Shown here: positions 21,722 through 33,552 of the stretch, piece by piece
Position numbering within the stretch: the first letter of the stretch is position 1
How the letters are laid out: each line of letters opens with the position of its first letter
Source of the DNA: Eudromia elegans
Taxonomy: Eukaryota > Chordata > Aves > Tinamiformes > Tinamidae
DNA: 64,000 nt
Direction: 5' to 3'
Assembly: GCA_003342815.1 (NCBI GenBank)
Contig: PTEX01000032.1
Span: 2,053,644-2,117,643, forward strand
Translations under genes and position numbers: made by a program
Notes under the pieces: model-generated
The model's input: the letters and a program-made list of their open reading frames with translations, nothing else
Told to the model about the DNA's origin: nothing
Database searches by the model: none

Positions 21722-23304
21722 TATTGCCACCCCCGGTATGTTCAACACGCAGTGTCTTCTCCTTTCCCCATGGTGTGGATAGGTTTGCCCAGGTCAAGCA
21801 CTTGCAGGTCTGTGCCCTGACAAATAAAACTGCGGGCTGCAGGGGCAGCGGTTCCGGACACTACTGCCGGGCCCCGCAAACTCCAAACGGGCAACAGGGA
21901 AACTCTCCCAGCTCTTCTCAAGATCCTGCAGTGGCAAATATTTTGCTCCACGACTGCCAAGTAGTTCTTAATATGCTGCTATAATTTTGAGTGAGTGCAA
22001 ATGCAAAAAACAATGCAAGGACTTTGGTCCTGTGTAGCTGAGCCAAAAATCTACACGCTCAAAGGGCTGGCATATACAGAAAGGTTATGAAGTCTATTTC
22101 TATTATCTTTGTTTTTGAAAAGTGATTTAACCATCTTTATGATCTAAACAAACTCAGCTTGTGCTTCTGCCATACAAGTATTTATACAACTTCTTATTGC
22201 AACAAACTGGTGTTCATCAGAAGTGGCATATTTTTAACACTAATTCTAATTATAACAAGCAGCGCATTTTGTGTGCTTTCCAATTATGCATGAGAAAAGT
22301 CAGCATAAGTGTCCTCTCTTATCATAATTATCTGTTTCTAATTTCAATTTTGGCTATGACTTTGCACTCAGTGATGTAAATGTAAATGTTCCTGTCAGAT
22401 AAAGATTAATTTGATTTAAGCCCTCTTTGTTCTAATTATATATTCTATTTCTGCTCACCATGCAAGTTTCCTTCTAAGCCACATCTGTATTTTATCACAA
22501 CAATGAAGAAATTCTGTGGTATTTAAAAAGGTAACTACAGGATTACAGCGAGGCTTGTCAGGCACTGTTATGACAGGGCACACTAGGACTGTGCCAAACG
22601 AATTAATATTTTAGCTGACTAATTTACAGATTACTGTAATTATTACTCAAATATTAAAACTATGTGAACTTTTATCAAATGAAATAAAACTTGTTGCCCT
22701 AATTGCTCCCTTTGCTGCTACGGAAACGTGACCTTTACGGGCTTTGAACCTGAGCATGCTGAAAATACTGAATGATACCCCGTAGGCGGAATAGGAGATT
22801 AAACATGAAGAGAAAGATAATTTTATCTCTGACTAGCATGGAACATATCTCGCTGATACTTTCCTGTCTAGAAGCCAAGGTTTTGGGGATAGTCTAGAGA
22901 GATTTCTGTCATCGAGTACATCAACACTGTGTGGGCATTTGGAGAAGAAGGTAGGATATAAATAGGGGATGGGGAGTTCTGCTCTATTTATCCAGATTTT
23001 GAGTGAAGTCCTAGGGCTTAGAGGCATCTAAAGCTATTTAAGCCACAAGTTTTGCACAGCCTGCAGAGAAGGTCTCAAGCCTACAAGCTACTACCTGCTT
23101 TGACCAAGGCGGGACAGGCAGCCCTGCTCGCCGTGCGTCCCCATCACAACCGTCCCAGCGAGGCCTCGTGGCCTGGGCTTAAGGCAGGGCTCAGGCGTGA
23201 GCTCTCTGAGGTCTGATAGGGGCTGGGTCCATGCACCAGCCCACCCGTCAGCCAGGCTTGCAAGCCGTCTTTATTTCATCCTGCTGCTTTCACAAAACTT
23301 GCAG
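21722..23304. other. Non-coding stretch, nothing recognised
   Basis: A GC-richer portion at 21760-21960 is open on both strands. The AT-rich remainder (about 22150-22720) has many TAAT cores. A GC-richer patch lies at 23110-23260. No gene or repeat could be supported. Confidence 0.45.
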
Positions 23305-23433
23305 CAACTTTAACAGTATCTAGCGGATTCACTGGCACTTGGTTGAAAACGCCTGGCGAAAATCAGAAGCTTTGATACACAGACACAGCCGCATACACGA
23401 ATTCCTCTTTTTTAAAAAAGAAGTTAGACTAAG
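23305..23433 (+). other. Possible non-coding exon (129 nt)
   Basis: Bounded by an acceptor-like CTTGCAG ending at 23304, with a moderately pyrimidine-rich upstream run, and a perfect consensus donor AAG|GTAAGT at 23433|23434. All three forward frames are closed within the segment. If used, it would be part of a non-coding transcript. The acceptor is weaker than the donor. Confidence 0.12.
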
Positions 23434-24319
23434 GTAAGTCAGTCTGCAAACTCTGAAGGCTTTACTGAAGTAGGCAGACTTTGTGGCAATTCCTTTTCAG
23501 AATTCAGAAGCCTGGATTTCCACCTTGGGTGTGTTTCTACCTCAGTCTCTCAGCCTCTTATCTCCTCCCAAGCCTCCATTTCCCTCCTCTCTATCAACGG
23601 GAACAGTCACACAGACGTGGCCGCTCGACGAGTCATACAGAACAAATGGTTGTACCTCATTTTCAAAACCTAAAACTGCTGAGATGTATTACTAGTGAAA
23701 AAGAATTCATTTTTAATTGAACACCGAGAAAAATAAAATTAAAAAAAAATTGCTTCCGATAACTTCACGGTCCAGAGTCAACAAGGCTACCTATTATCCA
23801 ATAGGTCAGTGGGGTAAGATCCCTTTGAACAGTTTTCTCCTGACATTTCTGACCACCTCAGGGGGCAACTCCTCAAATAAAAACCTAATGACTCGAGCGA
23901 TCAAGATTTAGACACTTACCACTCACTGACATTTCGACTTCCAACTTGATCTGTGCCAACTGCTGTCTTAGATGCTGACTCCTGAGCACGTCAAGGCTGC
24001 AAGTTGGCATGTAAGTCCTTCTGACTAGTCACTGTCTTCAAAATATGTTTATTGCATCTTTCGACTATTCTATGTTTCTGAAAAAAAATATAAAGCTAGA
24101 AATGTTTTTACCAAACACCTTATTAATTAATTCCAGCATTTATAAATGAGAGGTCAGACTGGCATAATTGCATGATTTGGTGTGATGGTTGTTACACAGT
24201 TTTTCCCTTCTTTCATCTATAAAAATACTGCTGTTTCACTTGCCATAACAAAAATACACTGCTGGAATACGGCTGTGATCTCAGCGTGGTATTTCTGGAC
24301 AGGGGGTGACCTTCTGTAC
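23434..24319. other. Non-coding stretch, nothing recognised
   Basis: Mixed composition with short chance frames. GACCACCTCAGGGGGCAACT at 23851-23870 superficially recalls a CTCF core but misaligns at the 5' half. Confidence 0.45.
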
Positions 24320-24392
24320 CTTTTATCTGGAGGAATTTGGCCCAGAGAGGAGGAAATCAAACAACATGTGACTCAGAGTTGCTGCAGAGCCC
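24320..24392 (-). mobile_element. MIR-like SINE remnant, antisense
   Basis: CTTTTATCTGGAGGAATTTGGCCCAGAGAGG...AAATCAAACAACATGTGACTCAGAG...GCTGCAGAGCCC follows the reverse complement of the MIR 3' half (TTTTacagatGAGGAAacTgaGGCCCAGAGAGGttaAgtgACttgc...GGCAGAGCC). Diverged but collinear over about 70 bases. Confidence 0.5.
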
Positions 24393-24469
24393 GTCACCTC
24401 TCATCAGCTTGTGATTTAGTGTAACCTGAACAGGGACGGCCCTGTTATTTTGTATAGGAACCAACACGA

Positions 24470-24520
24470 CATTATCCAGAGCCAGGAGGTCAGTGGTTTA
24501 AATCTCAGCTAATCTGATGT
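24470..24520 (+). mobile_element. MIR-like SINE remnant, central segment
   Basis: AGAGCCAGGAGGTCAGTGGTTTAAATCTCAGCT is close to the MIR central segment ggGAGTCAGGAGacctgGGTTcaAATCcCaGCT. GGTTTAAATCT is the decayed B-box of the tRNA-derived part. It lies about 80 bases from the antisense MIR piece but in the opposite orientation, so it is probably an independent copy. Confidence 0.4.
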
Positions 24521-24645
24521 GTCAGACCAAAGGCTCAGATTAGGCAGTTTCAGAAAATGGAAACATTCCCCCGAAATTTAATATCATAATTAACTACGGA
24601 TACGACTACTTCAAAAGGAATAAAGCTTTAAAAATAAAAGATAAC

Positions 24646-24728
24646 GGGTCAAATTCGCTGTTGGTACAAACTGCCAGAACTAGGCTGATCTAACGGAGCT
24701 CTGCCAGCTTTGACTAGTGGCAAATTAG
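24646..24728. mobile_element. Ancient palindromic MITE-like element
   Basis: The left end GGGTCAAATTCGCTGTTGGT and a diverged right end GACTAGTGGCAAATTAG flank a centre with GGAGCTCTGCCAGC. This matches the sauropsid palindromic pattern (ggGCCAAATTC...CTGGTGTAAA...TGGAGCTatGCC...aatttgGCCC). Left arm well preserved, right arm decayed. Confidence 0.5.
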
Positions 24729-24802
24729 CTACAATTAATGAATTTCAGTGATCAAACTCCAGTTAATTTTTCATCACTGAAATAATCCAGTTGGGGATGT
24801 GT

Positions 24803-24814
24803 GTGTGCGCACAC
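24803..24814. repeat. 12-bp perfect palindrome GTGTGCGCACAC
   Basis: Alternating purine-pyrimidine sequence with a GCGC centre inside a short GT/CA run. This type of sequence can adopt Z-DNA. Likely just a small imperfect microsatellite. Confidence 0.7.
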
Positions 24815-27800
24815 AAACACTTTATAATTGCAGTAGTACTTCAGTTATCAAACAACAACAGATTATTTTGGATTACAAACTTCACATAAAAGGAACTGTA
24901 GAAGTCGTTTAGGAGTAGGGATGTAATTTTTCCTATTAATTTTGTTCTAGCTAATCTTTTGAAAACAGTCAGGTGCTTATTGCTACCAGAAATCACTCTG
25001 GAGATTGGAGGCACAGAGAGGATGTGCATTGTGAGTTCTTTCCTGACAAGTGCAAATATTCATAATAAATGAACAATTTTTATTGACGTGGGTTGGAATA
25101 CATCCATTTTCGGATGATATTTGCTGCATGCTTTCCTGGAGTACGTACGATAAAAACGTAGAAATGGTGATTAAGAGAAATATATTAGTAAAAATGTCAA
25201 CCACAAACTTAGAATGCACATTTTTAAACTGAAATATCTTCCCCGTGCTATAAGCGTTACTAAAAATTAGCAGCTTCAGGACACTCATTAACTTGTCCTG
25301 CAGACCTGACTGCCCAGGTCTTGCCTAGTCGGGAAAGGCCATTAGAATTTACTAGGTCCATCCTTTACACAACACAGTCTTCAGAATCAACATCTTCATT
25401 CTGGAAAGCATTTAAATAGAGTCTTGAGGGCTCTTCCAAACAGATGTAGTTTCTATGTTAGGACCTCGTTTGGCCAATTTTTTGGGCAGTGTTTGTGGAC
25501 TTCTAACAAAAATACAGTCCGCCCGTGTTGAATTCAAGAGTTTAAACTCCAAGGCAAGCTTGTGTGTCAAGTACTTCAGCGGAGAGAGATCTAGCAAGCT
25601 TTTCATTTTGCAAATGTTTGCTTTTTAAGCACATGAATAGATAAATAATAATTGAAACATCAGCAAATATGTTAGCTTGTACAAGCAGATAAAACCCAGG
25701 TTTCTATCGAGCTCCTTCCAAACCCATACTTCAACAGCGGGCACTTCTGCTCGAGAGTACTTCTGGATTCATACAGATGTAATGAGAATAACATTGACAT
25801 GTTGCTCCTACTTCCTAATTATACTGGGGGGAGAGGGAGAACAGAACAAAAATAAAAGCTATCTGAGGCTGACAAAGGTTGATTGCTTTTGAATGACCTT
25901 AAATGCCTCTGCCTAATCCTGCTGCACTGCTGCCTGCTCCAGAGCTACCAAGTTGCCTCTTAAATTCATTCGTGTTATTTGCATCGTGGTCTCCTCTGGC
26001 AATTTATAACCACACTTAATATTTACCCCATAGTGTGTAATTTTCTGTGCAAAAATCACAAACTACAAAGCAGTCACAGAGCTAAAACAACTATCAAAAC
26101 ACTCACTACTCATAGTTTCTCCTCAAGAATTTTAAGCAGTGTTATCCTAAGGCAGCTCATTTCATAAAACAAGAAGTAGAGAGTGTCCTTTTCCAGCTCC
26201 CGCCTACAAGAAATATAATTAAAAACGCATACTATGAAGACTGTGGCAATGAATGAAATTTGTGGATTTCCTCTTTATTAAATCCTTATTATCCCAGGTG
26301 CAAAAAGCTACCTCGCTACCACCTCCCTGATTAAAGCTGAGCAACATGGCAGAGGTTTTCGTTCCCCGAGCTACTCCAACTCTACCCTTGTGGACTGGAA
26401 AAAAAATAAGTGAGAGAGAGAGAGACTGTGCTTTACCCAGGTAAATGGGTGACAGGACAATTGTTCTCGAGATGAATGATATTAACTGCAGCACAAGGCA
26501 AGGAAGAAAAAGTGGATTTTAATGCTGTTGAAAATTATGGCCTTAAGAAATGTAGTGGATGACTAGAAGTCCTGTAGTCAATGAAGAAATCATTGAGAAG
26601 TTCTTGGCAAGGTGTCAAAATTTACATTTAAGGGGACAATTAAAACAGTATAATGCAAACGCTATAATTAGAACCATATCTGGTTGAGCAACATACTATT
26701 TTTGTTCCAAGCTGTTAAAAGAAAAATCCCCCACAAATTGTTGCCAGTGATTATTGCTGTATTTACCAGATAATACAGATGTAGTAAGATGATAAATTTT
26801 GCTGCTCTATACATTAAGGGAAAAATTGCATATTCGTTTGTATCCTGAAAGAGTCTTCTAACTGTTTACCTCCCTGAAATGACTTATATATACAAATATT
26901 TACATTACTTTACAACACAATGACCTAGGTCCCCTTTCCTATTCTCCAAGTTCAGGACTGCTGCTGTTTCGGTGTCAGGCTCTTGCGCAGGTTCAGCCAG
27001 TGGCATTTAATTTGCACCAGTTGAGGAACAGCCCAGAATTCAAACTCAAATTCTGGAACTTGCCAGAAGCCCTACAGGAAGCCCAAATTTCATCTGCACA
27101 AAATGAAATAAGCATCTGTATCATGCATGCTGAAACCATGGAAGTAGTAAAATGAGAAGAATTTGCCTCAAAAATAAAGTCTGTACTTCCCAATTATTGA
27201 ACGCAAGCATTAAATGAAGAATTTGCATGGAACAGGAAGAAAAGAAAAACATTTAAAATCAGATGCAAATTACTCCCATGACAAACCTCTCTTTCTTTTA
27301 GAAGCAGCGAGGCCCTAAACCAGCACAGCCCTGAGAGCGAACCAAGTCTGTGAGCAAGTAACTAAAGCAGGGGCTTCCAAAACGCGAGCAGCCTCCAAAA
27401 GCCCTCCCAGGACATTCCCACTTGCTCCTCTGAAACATCCTCTGAAACAGCATCCAGGGGCTGGCACTGACACGGGAAGCAAACAGTAACCACGCGTGGT
27501 CTCCTCTGCAGGAAACGTGCCGGTCCCCCCGGCAGGAGGGATGCCATGGGGTGACACGGAGCGCTTCGGATGTGCCGTGCTGCAGGAGGCACCTGGCGAG
27601 GCCAGCAAGGTCCTCCAGTCCCTGTGCTCTGGGTCACAGCTAATAGGGGTTTCCAAAGCTTTGAATAAGGCAAATTTCTTGATGATTATCCAGTGCAAAT
27701 TTCAGAATCTTTTGAAGATGGTTGGATTCTGCTTGGGGGGCCAATTTGCAAGGCAACAGGCGTTGCCCTTGCCCAGCCTCGGGGCAGCGGGTGGTAACTT

Positions 27801-28390
27801 CATGGGGAGCTTTCCCTTCCTCCTTAGTGTTCCTGCTCCAGCTACACAAGTCAGGGACCCCAACAGGCTGGGATCTCAGGTAGAGGGAACATCAGAACCC
27901 ACAGGGAAACTCTGGATGAAACCTCATTTCCACCCTGGGCCTGTGAATTCAGGCAGCAATTCAGGTAGTGCCTAGTATTGGACACTGCCTCTTTGGGGAA
28001 CAGTGCTGTTACACATTGCAGAACTTAATCGTGCAGCTCCTGATCTGTTTTCGGAGGACCGTTTCTCTGACTATAACATGAAATCTCGTGGAAGATCTCC
28101 TAATATAGAGCTGTAATTCCTGTGGGAACACTTCCATGAAGAAATAGGCAGGGGAATACATAAGAGCTAGATGCAAATTCCAGCGGTACAAATAATCATA
28201 ATGTTCGGCACAGTGATTATACTCCACGCAATACAAACTCCAGCAGAGAAAACCTACACATATGCATTTCCTCTACTGAAGAAAAAGAAAGTATAGCATT
28301 TAAATTAAACCATGCTGGCTTCCCTCTCTCTCCCACACTCTTGACTACATAAATTCTACCACATATCTTACTTTTCTTTATAGGTCCTTA
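24815..28390. other. Long non-coding stretch
   Basis: Largely featureless AT-rich DNA with a short (GA)n run at about 26411-26425. A GC-richer segment at about 27370-27640 is open on both strands (up to 159 codons forward) with no recognisable domain. AGGCTGACAAAGGTTGATTG near 25866 weakly recalls MIR antisense but is too short to call. Confidence 0.45.
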
Positions 28391-30256
28391 TTAGTCCAGG
28401 TGAGATAGAGGGATTTTCTTTCCTTAGCCTAAGAAATCAGCTGTTATTCTGAGTGATAAAACATTACAAAGGTAATGAATTGCCTATTAAAAATACATCC
28501 CCATCATAAATAGTGCTGTCTTGTGACTAAGCCAAGAAAGTCAGCAACAAATTTCACAGATACCATAGCCATTGAACTAAATAATAACTCTATTATCTTA
28601 AGCAATGCATTTGTTTATGTACATGAAATATAATAGATATTAGGAAGATACTGCTCTTTGCAATCGAAAGCAATCATGACAGATTGCTTTAGATTGTATC
28701 AGCATTGAGACGTCTGGAACAACATATCAGCAAAAAAAAAGAGAGGAGAAAATATAGACCAAATTTGTAAAGGTCAGTGAGTAATTGTTAACCTTGGAGG
28801 GGGAGGAAATCAGTATTTTTTAACGACATTACTCAGAGCCTCTTGTAAATCATATTCATATTCATATACTTAAGCATTAATTTACATACTTAATTTCTGA
28901 CAGGTTGACAACTGCAGTCCTTCTATCCTCTTGGTATAAAGTAAGAAGTCAATTGTTATTCAGTGTATCAGTTACAGTGGTAGTGCCACTAACTGTATTT
29001 TATATAATGTGCTATCTGCAGAAAAGCAGATAAGAATTTGATTTAACATCCAATTAAAAGCCGTCATTGAAAAATTACTTCAAATAAGCCTTTTATTTTC
29101 TTTAATCAGTCCTCAATTCAAGCCTTCCTTGGACCTACTGAACCAAGCATCAGGACTCATGAATTTTGATTAAAAAATTTGAGCCCATTTCTAACTTAAG
29201 CAGATTTTTTTTGTTGCACTGTTTGATAGAAATTTAATAAATCTATGAATCCTTGCCAGCGTCATTTATCATCTTTTTTTCCGCAAGACTGGCCTATTAT
29301 GCCTCGGCAGTAAATTATGAGGAAGCCAGCAAACCAAAACTTTTCAGTCCGATACTGAAGAAGAGATATAATCACTTGCATTGAACCATATAATTATAGT
29401 AGAATATGAATCTCTGAAACATTAGGTCCTGTTTTGAATATGTAATGCCCATGCTTTGAGAGCCTACCAAGATTTCTAGCTGATCTAATATAGCTCAGCT
29501 TAGCATCATACTGAACAATTTGCTGTTAATGAAAAGGACAGCAGAAGCCATAAACAACAAGCTGGGGGCCTCGGTAAGGATTATTTGGGAAACTTTCCCG
29601 TGTTTGGAAGAACAAATTAGGAAATCAAGCAGTCACCTTTGAGGATGGAGTGAGACGCATTTACCCTGAATGAACCTTGGAACTTAGGGATGTGTTTAAG
29701 GAGCTGTGCTAATTTAAGGCTGAAATTGGGTCTTTCTGTTAACTGGACTCCCCGAGGACTTGGCTGAGGACAAGGATTTCCCTGAAGCCCCAGGAACAGC
29801 TCACATATTCCTGCAAATGCCCCCCAGACAGGGCCTATACGGTGCCGCGCACTGGCCACACCGGAGTCCTGTACGTCCTGGGAGCCACCTATAGCAAATG
29901 CCACGCACTGCTGGCCGTCCCAGGACACCAGCAACAGCATCTCATCTCACTCCCTTGGGAAAGCAAAACAAAACATCCAGAATTTTGCAAAATACTGTAA
30001 TTTCATTACATTAGGTCCACTGTTTGGTCTTACCTAAACGAGCTGTTCCAGCATCACTTGAAATGGAATCCTCAAATCCTGTTTGAAATCTGATTTTCTA
30101 GAGCCATCATCCCAGCCCAAGGTGGCCTTTTTTTTTTTTGCCTTCTTAATAAAGAAAGGACCTACAGTCTGGTGCAGAAATGTGATTCTCCACTTTAAAG
30201 CAACATCAGTTTCTTATTTTGCTTTCAACTCAAACTGGAACTTTTGTATGAGAGTC
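28391..30256. other. Non-coding AT-rich stretch, possibly regulatory in part
   Basis: Sequence from about 28440 to 29560 has very few open frames and many TAAT/ATTA cores. The donor-like CCAG|GTGAGA at about 28398 follows an acceptor-like TTTATAG by only 16 bases, too short to be taken as an exon. A minus-strand frame at 29617-29940 is unsupported. Confidence 0.4.
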
Positions 30257-30257
30257 N

Positions 30258-30296
<39 letters not shown>
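30257..30296. repeat. Ambiguous base followed by 39 A
   Basis: The only N in the window (30257) is immediately followed by an uninterrupted run of 39 A (30258-30296). It looks like a homopolymer that the assembler or polisher could not resolve, and true length is probably uncertain. I see no retro-element or processed transcript body upstream for which it would be a tail. The reading frame across it (30083-30328, poly-lysine) is an artefact. Confidence 0.9.
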
Positions 30297-30299
<3 letters not shown>

Positions 30300-33200
30300 C
30301 CAAAAAGAAAGGTAAGGCTGAGCTGTGAGAAAATTAAGCACCAACGCACAAACAAGGACAGATATTCAAAGGGGGAAAACAGAATTTTAAATGAAAAAGC
30401 CTGTCAAGTATTGAAGAATTAATTAAGAATAGATCTAAAAGCAGATGAATATTCTACTTGAGTGGCTGTAGTATTATCAAACTTTTGCTAATAAAGCAGC
30501 TGTTTCTTCTGACACTATCTCCTAAAGACTGAAATTTCCTACATTACAGCTACTCTGCCTTTCTTTAATGGACAAAGTACTTCATGATCACTTAGTTAGG
30601 GCGGTGCAAACGTGTTTATGTCAGTGCTACCCAACAACATAAACGACTTGGCAAAAATCAATGCACTTTCCTATAGCCTCGAGATTCTTCAGATAACTGA
30701 GTTGCAGGAGACCAGAAGGTCCCCATACAGCAGCTGGTCCCACATATTTTTATTATGATTTCTCTGTATACCCATATGTCACGCTTGTGGACAGAAGGCA
30801 GTAGGTATGAAGTTGGGTTGCAAAGATATTTTCTATTACCCACAACCAAGTCAATCTTTGCAAGTTAATCTTTGCGAATGCAGCTGGTAGATGAACATTT
30901 AGAGCATTTGGATCTAACCATTCTTGTGGGAGTCCAGACAAAGATCACCCGAGCTACCAGGTGACCACACCATTAACTTTATAGGATTTTCTCATCCCCC
31001 TCCATCCAAGCTCGATGCAGTTTCGGAGTATATCCTAAAAAGCCAGGCCAATGGCTCCAGACATCACAGATACCTGTGCTGCAAAGCATGCAAGTACCCA
31101 GCTGGCAGAAAGCTGCCAATCAGCTCTGCAGACTTAAATAATTTAAGAGCTTCTTAAAGTAAAAATAATGCAAATTGCATTTCCTCTGATCCATGGCAGG
31201 GAACAAAACTCTTTTTTTTTTGCCTTTAATAAGCTCAGTAAACGAAGTGTAACCGTACCTGCTAAATTACCTAACCGATGATCTCCTGGCACAGAGAAGA
31301 ACTTTTGTCTAATAAAAACAAAATTGCCCATTGTGGCCCATTTCGCATTAGACTCAGAAGAGTGCGAGGAATAGAGTTTCCTGCCCTGATTTTGATGCTC
31401 TCTACAGGAATTGCCCTCTGGCCCCTTGGCAAGAGCTCCCTGACCCAGCTGAGCTTTCTACTGAATAGCTCAGCGGGGCGCAGGAGCCGGTCGCGGGGCT
31501 TCACACGGAGCAGAAAGCTTGGAGCTTTTCTCCCGAACGGCACCTCGGCCATTTCGAAACATCTGCAGGAGCGGCTACTCGTGGAGCTGAGGGAGGGGGA
31601 AGGAATTCTCCAGCTGTTACGTCTCTGCCGAATCTTTTTTATTTCCATCTCCTGCCCTCATGATGATTTTGAAGGACACCAAATGGTTTCCATTATTCAG
31701 AGTGGAATAACATCTGCTCTACAAATATTGTTACTCCTTGGGAAGCACCTCATTCAAGCAGCAGCTCTCTTTATAACATTACAATGCAGTCCGATTTAGT
31801 CTATACAGCATTCACAAGACGGTCTCACAAACACATTAGAGAAAGAAAAAGGGAGAGAACGGGAGAGAGCTGCGAACAACAAGAAAAACGAGGATGGTGT
31901 TTAAAGAAAAGATCTTGTTCTGCAGCTGAAGGGGGCGGGAAGACCATGTCCCATGGATATGAGGCGGCTCAAGAGGGAAAAACTGACCTCTCTGCAGTGC
32001 ACCGGCTAATACCCCAGGCAGGGAAACTGTCACAGCAAAGTGACCATGCTGGGAGAGGGGATGCGAGCAGATGGACATGAGGTCAGCAGTGTGGAATAAG
32101 TCCAAAGCGATCAGTTCGGAGTTTTCAAGAGAAAGCTAAGGAAGAGAAATGGAAGTGATTGAGCCCTGCTTTCTTGGAGCAAAACAGAAAGAAATGGAAA
32201 TGTGAGCAGTGAATTTTAAGGACTGGGCTCTACATTCCTTGTATGTATGGGCACAGTGAAATCCAAATGCTCTTTTGGGCCCCTCATTCTTTCACAGGGT
32301 ATTTGCAGGCAAGCAGTAATCCAAAAATCGGGTGGCAACTGGCTTAGGAGCTTGTGCACTAACAAAACACGGACCAAATGCTTGCTGGACATCCTGCACT
32401 TCCTGCTTTAGTCCTTTTGTAACAGTTTAATTAAAATATTGAAAATCTTCACAAGGATAAAAATGTGCTTGCCAGCCTAGGACATGGACACCTGCATCTG
32501 CTTATTTTCATTCTGCTACTATTGGGATCATCTTGACAAAGAACTAAAGAAAGAAACATGATTACATAGGGGCACATTCAAGCATTAAAATGATCTGAGC
32601 GACTACTTGTTAGCTTTATAATTTCTTTTTGTTCAGGGGACAAGTGAATTTATCAGCGTTGCAATTTACTGTGCTCAGACTAATCCTGCCATTCCTCAGC
32701 ACCTGTCAGAGGGGCACCAAAGCCTTCCCAGGCCTCACGCCCATGGAGGCGCCGTCATCAAATTACACGAGAAACCGCAGGCATCTGTACAGATGACCTC
32801 TGACCAGATCTTCCTAAAAGATAAACTGAGCAGTTATTTATTGTACTTCTGGTGAATAATTGCTTAACCAGATTTAGAGTAATTTTTTTTTTTTTTTTGA
32901 CTGAAGATAACAACTATCTCATGCTTATATATATACTTTTTGTGTGATCTCAAGTTGTATCATTGGTACATATTTGTATAGTCATTATAAAGCTTATATG
33001 CTTAATGTTATCTACACCATCAGCTAATGTGCCAGATGAGGTAACTTACAGTTTTTAAAGACATCATGACATTTAAAAGTCTATTTCCACAACTATTAAA
33101 AACTGTTTAGAGACACATAAAGTATTTATATTGGTTTTTTTTAAAAAAAAAGTCTTTCAAAGCTAATGCTTTTTAAATGCTGATTCTATAATCCTGCACC

Positions 33201-33528
33201 AAAATCTTACAGACTTTGACTGGTGAACAAGGGACTAGTAAGTACTTTAGTTGGTAACTCATAGTGCCTTTCAGCCTCAGAAAAAAAGCAAAACATGAAC
33301 AAGGCTCTTCGTACACCACAGCTCTTCTAAACCATATCTTCTATAATCTGCATTTTGAGGGAAGCAAAACGCCTCAGATACATGGGAATTTTAACATAGT
33401 ACTTTAAAAGGCATTAATTTTATATTTACGTAATCATCCAAGATTCATATTTTATTTCAGAGTATAAATCTGTGTTATTGTAACATGACCACCACAAGTT
33501 ATTTCAACATTACAACACTGCAGAAGAG
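30297..33528. other. Long non-coding stretch
   Basis: No supported gene. A 173-codon forward frame (31278-31799) overlaps a 125-codon reverse frame over a GC-richer part near 31420-31560; neither shows a motif. A run of 16 T lies at 32883-32898. The 32900-33480 portion is AT-rich with almost no open frames. Confidence 0.45.
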
Positions 33529-33552
33529 TAAATAAATAAATAAATAAATAAA
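33529..33552. repeat. (TAAA)6 microsatellite
   Basis: Six uninterrupted TAAA units, preceded by a GCAGAAGAG-type word. A typical short tetranucleotide repeat. Confidence 0.95.

Noticed and set aside
23851-23870. CTCF-like core in GACCACCTCAGGGGGCAACT
   Set aside because: The 3' half fits, but the 5' half misaligns by two positions from the consensus.
24060-24085. ATTCTATG-type word as a CR1 LINE 3' end
   Set aside because: A single ATTCTATG copy without the preceding CR1 body (no TTCCAACC or GGTTGGA-type context); the same holds for other isolated copies near 9310, 11086 and 58888.
27496-27975. 159-codon forward open frame in GC-rich DNA
   Set aside because: Reverse frames of 127 and 103 codons cover the same interval; proline/glycine-rich low-complexity translation; no recognisable motif.
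28388-28400. 16-nt microexon between TTTATAG and CCAG|GTGAGA
   Set aside because: Too short to distinguish from chance; no frame or context to support it.
30083-30328. Open frame with a poly-lysine segment
   Set aside because: Created by translating the 39-A homopolymer next to the ambiguous base.
31185-31205. CCATGGCAGGGAAC as a CR1 fragment
   Set aside because: A short word match only; flanks do not follow CR1.
31278-31799. 173-codon forward open frame
   Set aside because: It overlaps a 125-codon reverse frame across the same GC-richer DNA, shows no domain or splice support, and a frame of this length is expected about once by chance in 64 kb.
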